Source: Bog-756 sp963756515 (GTDB lineage: Bacteria; Actinomycetota; Acidimicrobiia; Acidimicrobiales; RAAP-2). From it: a stretch of 64,000 nucleotides of DNA. The translations under genes and the position numbers were made by a program. The notes under the pieces were generated by a model, which saw only the letters and a list, made by a program, of their open reading frames with translations, ran no database searches and was not told the DNA's origin. The stretch spans positions 1-64,000 of the forward strand of contig CAVWNV010000012.1 in NCBI GenBank assembly GCA_963756515.1. Direction: 5' to 3'. Shown in pieces: positions 46,362 to 54,510 of the stretch; position 1 is the stretch's first letter; each line of letters opens with the position of its first letter.

Positions 46362-47264
46362 GTGTATCAAGTTCAGGAGCCCGGCCGAAGTGCCGATTAC
46401 GAGTGGATGGCGGCCCGATTGCTCAAGCTGCGTTACCCAGCTACCTGCTCGGCTTGTGGTTCCGCTCTCGAACCAGGCACTCAGGGCTGGTGGGATTCCG
46501 AGGTCGGCTCGGCCACTTGTACCTCGTGCCGCCCGGCGGGCTCAGGCCAATCCCCTACTCCCTCCTCGGCGCCAGGCTCCACGTTCGCTGACGGACTCCC
46601 GACGCTTCCCGCGTTGAGCACAGCCGGGGCCTCGGCGCGGCTGATGTACGAGCGCAAGCACCAGCGCCGGGCCGACCAAATTGACCAGAAGTGGGGCCGG
46701 CTGTCCGGCGTGGTCAAGTTTCTCTCTGACGACCCGCAGTCGACGAAAGCCTGGGCCAAGGGGTCCGAGGGCGAGAGAAAGCTTGCAGCGCATCTCCTCC
46801 AGATCGTCGGTGACAGGGCCGTCATGCTCCATGACCGTCGGATTCCTCGAAGTCGAGCGAACATCGACCATCTGGTCGTTGCCGCCTCGGGAATCTGGAT
46901 CGTGGACGCCAAGAGCTACAAGGGGAAGGTCGAGCTCCGGGATGTCGGGGGATGGCTCAAGACGGACAACCGCCTCTATGTGAACGGTCGAGATCACACC
47001 AAGCTCATCGGTGGCCTCGCCAAGCAGATTGACGCCGTACTTACGGCAATCGAGGACGCCAGCGTCCCCATCAAGGCCGCCCTGTGCTTTGTCGACTCCG
47101 AATGGAGCCTGTTCGCCAAGCCATTCCAGGTGCGCGGGGTTGTGGTGACTTGGCCACGCAAGCTCTCCGAGATGATCGCTGAGCCGGGTCCACTGAGCAG
47201 AGACCAGGTGATGCAGATTGCAGAGAGCCTTGCGGCCTATCTACCGGCGGCAGTGCAGACTTGA
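46362..47264 (+). CDS. NERD-domain nuclease-related protein with N-terminal zinc ribbon
   Basis: This is a 300-aa protein. The N-terminal region has a zinc ribbon (LRYPATCSACGSALEPGTQG, then SATCTSCRPAG), then a linker rich in Pro/Ser, and a NERD domain: KAWAKGSEGERKLAAHLLQI, DRRIPRSRANIDHLVVAASG, and IWIVDAKSYKGKVELRD. This gives the E, D and DxK of a PD-(D/E)xK-like nuclease core. The start is GTG 46,362 (ATG 46,407 possible). It is divergent from thsB with 47 bp between them and may belong to the same defence locus. The role in DNA processing is inferred from the domain name and neighbours. Confidence 0.82.
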   Translation: MYQVQEPGRSADYEWMAARLLKLRYPATCSACGSALEPGTQGWWDSEVGSATCTSCRPAGSGQSPTPSSAPGSTFADGLPTLPALSTAGASARLMYERKHQRRADQIDQKWGRLSGVVKFLSDDPQSTKAWAKGSEGERKLAAHLLQIVGDRAVMLHDRRIPRSRANIDHLVVAASGIWIVDAKSYKGKVELRDVGGWLKTDNRLYVNGRDHTKLIGGLAKQIDAVLTAIEDASVPIKAALCFVDSEWSLFAKPFQVRGVVVTWPRKLSEMIAEPGPLSRDQVMQIAESLAAYLPAAVQT

Positions 47265-47280
47265 CCGATGGTGCGAACCA

Positions 47281-48900
47281 CTACGACGCCGTGCCATCCT
47301 TGATCATGTCTTGAATCGTCACGGGATGGGCCATCACTAACTGACCTTGAGGCGACTTTCCCGTCTCGAAAATCACTCGCCAGAAGTCCTGCGTCTGCTT
47401 CCCACCGAAAACGGTCACAGACAAGTCGTGGTTGATCCACATCGGGAATCCGCGAAGGTTCACAAGGAACGTTCGCAGGTTGTTCCAAAGTGCCTCCGGG
47501 AACGGGTACTGGAACAGCCTGGCATCATCAAAGAACGAGCCCGAGAGAGCGAAGTGGAGCCCGATAATCTGCTTCGCGATCCGAAGCCACGCGTTGAGTA
47601 CCTCTTCCTTACACATACGGAACGCCCGAAGATGCGCATCAGGGATCAGTTCGCCCTTCTGAACTTTGTTCTCCAGCTTCCCGGTCCCAATCTCCATGTC
47701 GAACTGATCCGCAAGCAGGACTTCGGCCACGAGATTCATCAGATCGACGACCTGTCTGATCTCCAGTGACCGTGGATTCAGCCCCTCCTCGGCCCGGTAG
47801 TTCAACGGAGTGTCGAGAACGTCGGAGTAGATGAACAAGGAAAGGAACGTCTTCTCAATGGTGCTGTACGACAAGGGCTTCCCGGTTGCCTTGCCTGCGA
47901 ACTCGACGTAGGCGTTCAGAGTGTTGTCCGGATGGTGCGTGATTGCAGTTCGCACGGCGTCGAGGGCGTACTTCTTGACCTCGCGAGATTCACCCTTGAA
48001 GAAGGCGACCAAGTCCTTTTCTGACATGGACTCGTCGTCATCGTCAAGGCCCTGTTCCGACCGGTACCGCTGGAGTCGGTCGTTGAACAGCGTGCGCCCG
48101 TAGCTCCGTTGTACGGACTTATCGAAGGCAACCTGCTTCAGCTTCGTCCCGGCATTGAAGTTGGTCGTGACGAGCAAGTCCGCGTCCGGGTTCACGAACA
48201 CCCGAACAGGCAGTGCCCGAACTCCGAGGAGAACTTGCGCCGCGACCTTGTGTTGCCCGTCGAACACCTTCACCGGTGCGCTCCCGGAATCGCAGTCGAC
48301 CCACGCAAGGGCGGCATGTAGCTGCGGCCGGCCTTGGTGGAACTCCTTGATCAGGCCGCTGATCCGCTCACCGATGTTGCGGGGGTTGATCACGTCGTCG
48401 TGGTGCAGGTAGGAAATCGGCAGTTCGGCGTAGAAGTATCTGCACTTGCTCAGCGGGTCCGTGTAGAGCGGGATTTCGATGACTCCCGGCTCTCCAAATT
48501 CGGCAAACGAGAAGCGCACGTGTTCAGGGGTCGTGTCGAACCCGAGGCTGTGCTTCGCTCCGTCGAACTCGTGGAGGATGTCTGCCAGGTTCGGTCCACG
48601 CTGCTCGATCTCACACGAGGCTCGGATCTGCTCGAATTTCGCCAGCACCCGAGCGACACGTAGGTCCGCAGCCTGCTTGGACCGATTACAGCTCGCATGA
48701 GTCAGGCCGAAGTTCTGCGGGTCATCCTTCCCACCTGCACTGGATGGCTCGATGTGGTCGATGTCCAGTTCCGTAGCGTGGAGCACGAGATCGATTGGTC
48801 CCCCGCAGATGAAGCAGTTGCCAGCCTGCGTCTCGTAAAGGTCAGCAATGAGCTGCTTACGTTCCTCCGCCGACTGCTTGCTCAAGTATGCCGATGCCAT
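47281..48900 (-). CDS. HNH nuclease fused to a DGQHR/ParB-like domain
   Basis: This is a 539-aa intact protein. The N-terminal HNH domain has CFICGGPIDLVL, LDIDHIEPSSAGGKDDPQNF and THASCNRSK (zinc cysteines and the HNH core). The central part carries APVKVFDGQHKVAAQVLLGV and VTTNFNAGTKLKQVAFD. The DGQHK motif is the hallmark of DGQHR proteins, a ParB/DndB-related fold found in DNA phosphorothioation and deazaguanine modification systems. A C-terminal helical region of about 250 aa follows. It could be a nuclease that senses DNA modification or nucleotides through the DGQHR part. It is clearly intact inside a frameshift-rich island. Confidence 0.75.
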   Translation of the reverse strand: MASAYLSKQSAEERKQLIADLYETQAGNCFICGGPIDLVLHATELDIDHIEPSSAGGKDDPQNFGLTHASCNRSKQAADLRVARVLAKFEQIRASCEIEQRGPNLADILHEFDGAKHSLGFDTTPEHVRFSFAEFGEPGVIEIPLYTDPLSKCRYFYAELPISYLHHDDVINPRNIGERISGLIKEFHQGRPQLHAALAWVDCDSGSAPVKVFDGQHKVAAQVLLGVRALPVRVFVNPDADLLVTTNFNAGTKLKQVAFDKSVQRSYGRTLFNDRLQRYRSEQGLDDDDESMSEKDLVAFFKGESREVKKYALDAVRTAITHHPDNTLNAYVEFAGKATGKPLSYSTIEKTFLSLFIYSDVLDTPLNYRAEEGLNPRSLEIRQVVDLMNLVAEVLLADQFDMEIGTGKLENKVQKGELIPDAHLRAFRMCKEEVLNAWLRIAKQIIGLHFALSGSFFDDARLFQYPFPEALWNNLRTFLVNLRGFPMWINHDLSVTVFGGKQTQDFWRVIFETGKSPQGQLVMAHPVTIQDMIKDGTAS

Positions 48901-48981
48901 TTTCGGTCCCGTCGATCTGAGATGTGGTCAGTAGGGCGAGGATAGCGGGCACCTATCACACCGGGTCGAGCCCAGAACCCC

Positions 48982-49641
48982 CTACTTCGCTCCCTCTTGG
49001 AAGAACACGATGTCGATGATCTTGGCCGTCGGGTACTTGCGGCTGGTCTCGCTCTCCGTCGAAAAGTCGAGAGTGAGCACCTCCTGGGCGTCGATTTCGG
49101 CCCGATGTTCGGCGTAGTACTTGCCGACCGCCCTCAGACCCTTGACCCGCAGGGATGCCGAGGCGCCCTGGTCTGTCTTGAACCCTCGACAGAAGTTGTT
49201 GTCGAACGCTGGCACACAACCGAACACTCCGAGCATCACCTTCGTCACCATCGTGTCGCTTGCCGAGAACCGGAATTCACCCCGGAGCCGCCTGCCGAGG
49301 TCATGGACCTCGTCGGCATGGTCAACCAGGCTTTCGGCCCCGAGGTCCCATGTTGACGGAGACTCGGCAGCGATGGCCTGGACGACTGGTACGAGGCCTC
49401 TGAGACTTTGGAGGATCAGTTGCCCGGACCCCCGCATCATCCCCCAGCTGGCCAGGTAGAAGCCGAGCTGGAGGCAGGATTCCGTCAGCCGGCCTTCGTC
49501 GGCGAGGGAGCCGGTCACACCCTCCGCTCGCGCATCCTGGAAGTAGTTGAAGCAGTAGTCGAACGAGGTGAACCGGGAGTTCGGCTCGTGCCTTCCGCCA
49601 CTCCGGAATTCGTCCAGGTGCTTCTGAATGTCAACTGTCAT
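48982..49641 (-). CDS. conserved-looking protein of unknown function, partner candidate of the DGQHR-HNH protein
   Basis: This is a 219-aa soluble protein: FTSFDYCFNYFQDARAEG, CLQLGFYLASWGMMRGSGQL, MVTKVMLGVFGCVPAFDNNF and CRGFKTDQGAS, ending YPTAKIIDIVFFQEGAK. The middle block (TKVMLGVFGCVPAFDN.F) looks strongly conserved. I do not recognise a catalytic motif or a named family. Start ATG 49,641 follows GGAG by 8 nt. It lies between the DGQHR-HNH gene (82 nt downstream of its stop) and an HNH gene, all on the minus strand, so it may belong to one system. It is intact. Confidence 0.6.
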   Translation of the reverse strand: MTVDIQKHLDEFRSGGRHEPNSRFTSFDYCFNYFQDARAEGVTGSLADEGRLTESCLQLGFYLASWGMMRGSGQLILQSLRGLVPVVQAIAAESPSTWDLGAESLVDHADEVHDLGRRLRGEFRFSASDTMVTKVMLGVFGCVPAFDNNFCRGFKTDQGASASLRVKGLRAVGKYYAEHRAEIDAQEVLTLDFSTESETSRKYPTAKIIDIVFFQEGAK

Positions 49642-49680
49642 GGCCGCCGCTCCGGATCGTCCGGTCAATGACACTACGGG

Positions 49681-50346
49681 CTAGCTGACGGCGATCCCAT
49701 CGCCGTACCAAAGGCAAGGTTCGAGCCACTCGGGAAACCCTGCTGCCGCATCGGCCGGAGTGACCTGAACGTCCCCCTCAAGCCGCACTTCGCACCAACT
49801 CAACCAAGTCTGGGCAAGCTCCTTATCGGGAACCGTCGATGCCCACTGCCGCCAGGCCCAATCTGGGGCGTCCGAGGGTTGGTGAGGCTCATCTGCTCGG
49901 ATGCGCTCCCAGAGCGGATTGTGGACGAGCCGGACCGACTCGTCAGAGGCCGGGCGAAGCGACAGGTTCGTCTTCGCCTTGTGGCAGGCCCGGCAGAGGA
50001 GTTGGAGGTTGTCGGGTGAGTCCGAGGAACCGTTGACGTGGTCGATCTCATCACCGGGCCTTCCGCATCGCTCACACTTTCCGTCCGAGTTCGCCGTGAC
50101 CTCTTTTCTCCGTTCGGGGGCAATCCTTCGCGCAGCTTCGTCGTACCCGCCCCCGGCGACGAATGCGATCTTCACAATCACCGCCTCTTGAACGTCGGGC
50201 AGCTCGATCCGACCGTCTGCAATCACTGCACGGGCGTACCGGACGGCTTTGGCCGCCTGCCTACAAAGCTCGCCGCAGAAGAGGTTCCGGCCGCCCTCGA
50301 TCAAGATGCCGCAGTTGGCGCATGGGCGGAGATAGAACATCGCCAT
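49681..50346 (-). CDS. HNH endonuclease
   Basis: This is a 221-aa protein with an N-terminal zinc finger (YLRPCANCGILIEG, LFCGELCRQ) and a central HNH nuclease: GKCERCGRPGDEIDHVNGSS and NLQLLCRACHKAKTNLS. The C-terminal 75 aa contain several Trp and resemble a small substrate-binding tail. ATG 50,346 overlaps the stop of the MazF-like gene (TGATG), so the two are translated together. Such HNH proteins occur in phages and defence islands. The exact role is unknown. Confidence 0.8.
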   Translation of the reverse strand: MAMFYLRPCANCGILIEGGRNLFCGELCRQAAKAVRYARAVIADGRIELPDVQEAVIVKIAFVAGGGYDEAARRIAPERRKEVTANSDGKCERCGRPGDEIDHVNGSSDSPDNLQLLCRACHKAKTNLSLRPASDESVRLVHNPLWERIRADEPHQPSDAPDWAWRQWASTVPDKELAQTWLSWCEVRLEGDVQVTPADAAAGFPEWLEPCLWYGDGIAVS

Positions 50347-50771
50347 CACGCCGCTCGCTTGGCTCGAGGCGGCAGACCCAGGACGGTCCGGTCCTCATGA
50401 GACAGATTCACGGCCTCATTGATGACTGCCAAGAACTCGGCGTCAGCCCACCCGAGGTGCCTTTCGACATCGAGCACGGAAATCATCGTGACCTTGTTGC
50501 CCCAGATGTAGCCGGGTCCGCTGAGGCCCTGTGCGGTCGGGTTCGGAATGGCCAGCCGGTCGAACCCGCTGCTGAACCTTGACCCTCTTGTCAGGCCAAC
50601 GGCACGGATGTGGCCGGCGTCCCTCCGGATCACGAGCATCGGGCGCAGCTTCCCGATTGCCGCTCGGTTCTCCAAGGAGTTGAGGCAGTTTGCCAGGACC
50701 ACCTCCCCCGGCTCAAGGACCGGCGAGCGGTCAACGTATGGTCTCGTCTGGAATCTCTTGTAATAAGTCAT
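50346..50771 (-). CDS. MazF/PemK-like protein
   Basis: This is a 141-aa protein with the beta-barrel signature of the MazF/PemK fold: VLEPGEVVLANCLNSLEN, GKLRPMLVIRRDAGHIRAVG, GYIWGNKVTMISVLDVERHL (the usual positions of GD/GEVV, K.RP.LVI and the late W-x-x-K/T). ATG 50,771 is used; the longer frame to 50,831 lacks support. There is no recognisable antitoxin upstream. Its coupled partner is the HNH gene downstream, an unusual pairing. It could be an mRNA interferase, or a MazF-fold adaptor. Confidence 0.62.
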   Translation of the reverse strand: MTYYKRFQTRPYVDRSPVLEPGEVVLANCLNSLENRAAIGKLRPMLVIRRDAGHIRAVGLTRGSRFSSGFDRLAIPNPTAQGLSGPGYIWGNKVTMISVLDVERHLGWADAEFLAVINEAVNLSHEDRTVLGLPPRAKRAA

Positions 50772-50831
50772 ATGACCATTGATGCACCCGAGCGGACACC
50801 CCGTCAACAATTTCATCAACTCGCCTCTCAC

Positions 50832-51622
50832 CAGGGCTTTTACTAAGGCGTTCCGGCAAGATAGGGCCAGGTCAGCGCCGCTAATGGCTATCTAATGGCT
50901 TAGAGACATACTATCTTAATGGCTTGTCTAAAGGCTGCTCTTATAGAGTCGCCATTACGGTCACTGTTAGCGTGGTGGCAAGGCTGGTGTTGCGGTAGCG
51001 GTAAGAGTTGCCGCTAAGGGTGCTGCGTAAGACTGGTAAGGCCGCAACGCAGTAGACGTAGAGGCAACAGTGCCCGTCAGTCATCTGACCAGCGTCGACT
51101 CAAACTGCTCGGTGATTGCGCAAAGGCCGTAGTAGTTCCGCACGTCATCCGCTATGTGGACCAGAATCTCGAGGTCACAGGCGAGCAGGCTGGGACACTC
51201 CACGAAGTGGAGTCATGCGACGAACACCTGGCCGACCTCATGCCGTCCCTGCCGGTAGAAGACGAAGGCCGGCAGTCGCGACCCGAGATCGGATGACTGC
51301 TCCGTCCCCCGCCATCCGCGGATTCTTCGTGCGACATGTGGATCCAATCGGACGCACAATGCCGACTCATTTCGGGGCCGGGCCTATAACTGGGCCTATA
51401 TTTTCTGGTCCGACACTGTCCGCCATCGTCGGATTGTGCCTGGCAGGCGACTTGCGTGTCCGGAGATTCGTGCCTGAGTCCCGCGATTCGCTGGTTAGCA
51501 GAGAGTTCGATCAAATCGGCAAGATATCCCTAGCTGCTGCTGATCGGGGACTTTGTATAGCCGCGCACCACCCGGTCAAAGACCCTCGACGCCATGCCGT
51601 AATGTACTCAGAATCCGGCTGG
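50832..51622. other. 791-bp non-coding region, possible origin or regulatory region
   Basis: No gene with a plausible start is seen. The first 200 bp differ in base composition from the neighbours and hold iteron-like repeats (50,882-50,936) and the dyad TAGCGGTA-AGAGT-TGCCGCTA (50,992-51,012). Repeated GTAAG and GGTAA words continue to 51,050. The remainder to 51,622 is featureless to me. Its position between mazF-like and int genes is compatible with an origin of transfer or replication or with Xis/integrase sites. Confidence 0.42.
50882..50936. repeat. four iteron-like TAATGGCT repeats
   Basis: TAATGGCT occurs at 50,882-50,889, 50,893-50,900 and 50,917-50,924. TAAAGGCT follows at 50,929-50,936. 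Start-to-start distances are 11, 24 and 12 bp, so all four face about the same side of the helix. This looks like a protein-binding iteron array. Confidence 0.6.
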
Positions 51623-52823
51623 TCAGGCGTCCGGCTTGCCACCGAACAACGCCTCCCCGATCCGGTCGGCTGCATCCCTCTGCATTGTCGGGGTCACATG
51701 GCTGTAGAGGTTGGTGAACAGCGACGCGTCGGCATGACCCAGCCTCTCAGCCGCCACCTTGGGCGGAACCCCGCGTGGCCAGCATGAGGGTGGCGCTGGT
51801 ATGCCGGAGTCCGTGGGCCGTCAGACGGGGCACGCCGAGTTCCTTCGAGTACTCACCGAGGAGATGGGACAGGCGTTGGGGGTGGTAACAGCCACCGTCC
51901 TCCTTGGTGAAGACGTATTCGCTCTCCTCGTACTCCTTGGCGGTCTTCCGGTCCTCGGCCTGGATCCGGCGCTGGAGCTCGAGCACCCTGACCAGTCCGT
52001 CATCCAGATCGATGGTGCGGACCGCATCGTGGCTCTTGCCCATCGACGGTAGGAGGTCGTAGCCGAGGGTCGAGGCGAACTCGACGATCCTGGCCCGCCG
52101 TTCGTTCAGATCGACATTCGGCCATCGCAGCCACACCAGCTCACCGATACGGAGCCCGGAACCGAGGAGGAACGCCCAGATCGGCCACGTGCGCTCCCCT
52201 TCCATCAACCCGAGGAACTGGCGGGCCTGCTCGGGGCTCCAGTGCTTCGGGATGGACCGCTTGGGCTTGGGCCGGGGAACCTGGACAACCGGGTTGGTCG
52301 TGATCACACCCATGCTCATCGCCAGCTTGAACGCCCCGGCCAGCGGCGCCCGGGCCAGCCGAATGGTGTTGGGCGACAGGCCTTTGCCGGGTTGGAGCTT
52401 GCCGTCCTCGCCCACCTTCCGTTTCGTCCCACCTTCCTGGCTGAGCTTCCGCTGCCAGGCCAGGATCATCTCCGGGTTGACGTCCCGGACCTTCCTGTGT
52501 CCCAGGTAGGGGCGGATGTAGTCCTCGGTCGAGTGCCGGTAGTCGTAGCGGGTCTTGGCCGAGAGCCGCTCGTCGGCGTCCAGGCCGTCGAGGTAGAGGT
52601 CGAGGAGCTCGCCCATGGTCATCACGCCGGCCAACGGCCTCAGCTCTGCGCGGTCGACCTTGGCGAGAAGTTCCCTGCGGGCGGTTCCGGCCTCTTTCGA
52701 GGTGGCAAAACCCCGACGGGTGATCTGGGCCCGTTTGCCCGTAATCGGGTCCCGGCCGACGGTGACCTTCAGGTACCAACCGCCACCCTTGTCCTTGTAT
52801 ACGCCTTCGGGTTTCTTCGGCAC
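51623..52823 (-). pseudogene. int: tyrosine integrase of island C, C-terminus frameshifted
   Basis: The open frame (358 aa, ending at 51,747) has an N-terminal AP2-like DNA-binding part (WYLKVTVGRDPITGKRAQIT), a SAM-like core-binding domain, and a catalytic domain with the first Arg in LGSGLRIGELVWLRW and HGLRHTSATLML (HxxR). It then ends abruptly with RGSAQGGG. In another frame the missing part follows: KVAAERLGHADASLFTNLYS, with the last His and the nucleophilic Tyr, to a TGA at 51,623. One base near 51,770 (run GGGG) explains the break. GTG 52,823 has GGAGG 8 nt upstream. Without the Tyr the enzyme cannot cut DNA, so the element is stranded unless the indel is an error. Confidence 0.88.
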
Positions 52824-52847
52824 GGGACCACCTCCGGGGGCCGCTCT

Positions 52848-52865
52848 GAGAACCAGCTGGTTCTC
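52848..52865. promoter_or_regulatory. perfect 18-bp palindrome upstream of int
   Basis: GAGAACCAG/CTGGTTCTC is a perfect palindrome 25 bp before the integrase start. A further GGTTCTC half-site follows at 52,870-52,876. It lies where the int promoter must be, so it is a likely operator for a dimeric repressor of integration genes. The cognate regulator is unknown. Confidence 0.6.
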
Positions 52866-52932
52866 ATGAGGTTCTCACGGGGGTGCCTTCGGGTCAACGT
52901 CTCCGACAGACAACGCTCTGACCTGGTACTTC

Positions 52933-53009
52933 TGGTGCGCTCGGAGGGATTCGAACCCCCAACCTTCTGATCCGTAGTCAGATGCTCTAGTCCGTTGAGC
53001 TACGAGCGC
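52933..53009 (-). tRNA. tRNA-Arg (anticodon ACG) with encoded CCA
   Basis: On the minus strand the sequence folds into a full cloverleaf: acceptor GCGCTCG/CGAGCGC (7 bp), D-arm GCTC/GAGC, anticodon stem TCTGA/TCAGA with loop CTACGGA (anticodon ACG), T-arm GGGGG/CCCTC with loop TTCGAAT, discriminator A and CCA. It is the only complete copy; the 3' half is repeated three times to the left. It is the insertion target of the islands and remains intact because the incoming element restores the 3' half. Confidence 0.95.
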
Positions 53010-53219
53010 CGATCGGCCTCCCCGATGTTCATCCGCTGCCGGCCACCGCTGGAACGCGGCGACGGCAGAGGATTGCGACGAGAAGGATCACAACACTAAC
53101 CGACCTGGCCAGGGCGCAATCGGGCACTCCGATCAGTAGAGGTGAGGTGGTCTGCAGCCGACCAGGCCCGGCACTGGGGACCCGACTTCTTCTGACGGGT
53201 CGTCAGATAGGATCGGGCC

Positions 53220-54491
53220 ATGCCTGTCGACGCGCCACTCCACGGCATCCGCATCATCGAGTGCTCGGCCCTCGGACCCGCCGCCATCACCATGCCCCTG
53301 GTCGACCTCGGGGCCGAGGTCATCAAGGTCGAGCCTCCGGCCGGGGACTACATCCGCGAGATGACCTGGCCCATCGTCGAGGGCGTCTCCCTCATGCACC
53401 TCCATATCAACCGGGGGAAACGCAGCATCGTGATGGATCTGCGCAACGAGGAGGACGTCGCCACCTTCAAGGAGTTGGCCAGGACCGCCGACGTCGTGGT
53501 CGAGGCCATGCGCCCGGGCGGCCTGGCCCGGCGCGGCGTGGGCTACGACGACCTGCGTGCCATCAATCCCCGGCTCGTGTTCTGCACCATCTCCGGCTAC
53601 GGCATGACCGGCCCTTACCAGAACCTCCCGGCCCACGGTGTGGCCTTCGACACCTGGGCCGGCATCGTGACCCCGCAGGTCAACGAGGACGGCTTCGCCT
53701 ACCTCCCCGAGCATGCCTCCATGGGCATCCATGCCGGTCCCCTCTTCGGGGCACTGGGCATCTTGGCCGCCGTCCTCCGGGCCAGGACCACGGGCGAAGG
53801 TTCGTTCCTCGAGGTGGCGCAGTCCGACGCCGCCGCCGCCATGGACTGGTACCGCAGCGAGACCTGGCGCGCCTACGAGCGGCCCGAATCCGAGGTGACC
53901 GGTAACAAGGCCGACGGCTACGAGCGACGCGAGCCGGGCACGGCCGGCATGATCGAGGGGGTCCGCTACCAGGTCTACGAGGCCAAGGACGGCCGGTACG
54001 TCCTGTTCATGGCTTCCGAGCAGGCCTTCTGGAAGAACTTCTGCGAGGCCGTGGGTCGCCCCGAGCTGTTCGAGAGGTGGCCGGGCTCGAAGTACGCCGA
54101 CCACGCCCGCGGCAACCTCGAGCTACGGGCCGAACTGCGCGACATCTTCCGCACCCGCACCGCGGTGGAGTGGATCGACTTCGGCACCACCGCCAACTTC
54201 CCCATCGCCCCGGTCAACTCCCCCCGGACGATCGCCGAGGACCCCCAGTTCCACGACCGGTTCTCCTGGTACCCGGTCGAACAGTTGGGCGCCGAGCAGC
54301 TGGGGACCCCGCTCAAGTTCGTGGGCGAGGAGCTGCCCGCCCCGTTCCACGCCCCGGCGGTGGGCCAGCACACCGACGAGGTACTCCGCGACCTGCTCGG
54401 GTGGGACGACGAACGCATAGCCGAGTCTCGGTCCCGGGGCGGCCTGGGCGGACCGCTCACCGGGGATGCCGACCCGGGGCCGGCGAACTGA
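53220..54491 (+). CDS. family III CoA-transferase (CaiB/BaiF)
   Basis: This is a 423-aa protein with the CaiB N-terminal layout: HGIRIIECSALGPAAITMPL, VDLGAEVIKVEPPAGDYIRE, INRGKRSIVMDLRNEED, then RPGGLARRGVGYDDLRAINP and FCTISGYGMTGPYQNLPAHG. Family III enzymes move CoA between carboxylic acids through an aspartyl-CoA intermediate. It is the first gene right of the tRNA and of the island boundary. It is followed by DUF35 and thiolase genes, so a role in degrading a fatty, bile or steroid acid is likely. Confidence 0.92.
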   Translation: MPVDAPLHGIRIIECSALGPAAITMPLVDLGAEVIKVEPPAGDYIREMTWPIVEGVSLMHLHINRGKRSIVMDLRNEEDVATFKELARTADVVVEAMRPGGLARRGVGYDDLRAINPRLVFCTISGYGMTGPYQNLPAHGVAFDTWAGIVTPQVNEDGFAYLPEHASMGIHAGPLFGALGILAAVLRARTTGEGSFLEVAQSDAAAAMDWYRSETWRAYERPESEVTGNKADGYERREPGTAGMIEGVRYQVYEAKDGRYVLFMASEQAFWKNFCEAVGRPELFERWPGSKYADHARGNLELRAELRDIFRTRTAVEWIDFGTTANFPIAPVNSPRTIAEDPQFHDRFSWYPVEQLGAEQLGTPLKFVGEELPAPFHAPAVGQHTDEVLRDLLGWDDERIAESRSRGGLGGPLTGDADPGPAN

Positions 54492-54510
54492 TCAGCGTTA
54501 GGATCCGCCT

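Larger units (their letters stand above)
24613..52932. mobile_element. island C: degraded AICE carrying defence genes
   Basis: It is bounded by att copy 3 and the intact tRNA-Arg. It contains the core genes of an actinomycete integrative and conjugative element: tyrosine integrase (51,623-52,823), Xis (28,758-29,003), RepSA-like initiator, FtsK/TraSA-like translocase and an SCO3933-like regulator. About 20 kb of mainly defence cargo lies between tra and int. Integrase, rep and tra each contain frameshifts, so as sequenced the element looks immobile. Confidence 0.82.

Noticed and set aside
50882..51060. CRISPR array
   Set aside because: Repeats are 8 bp with 11-24 bp periodicity, not 25-40 bp repeats with unique spacers; no cas genes are present in the window.
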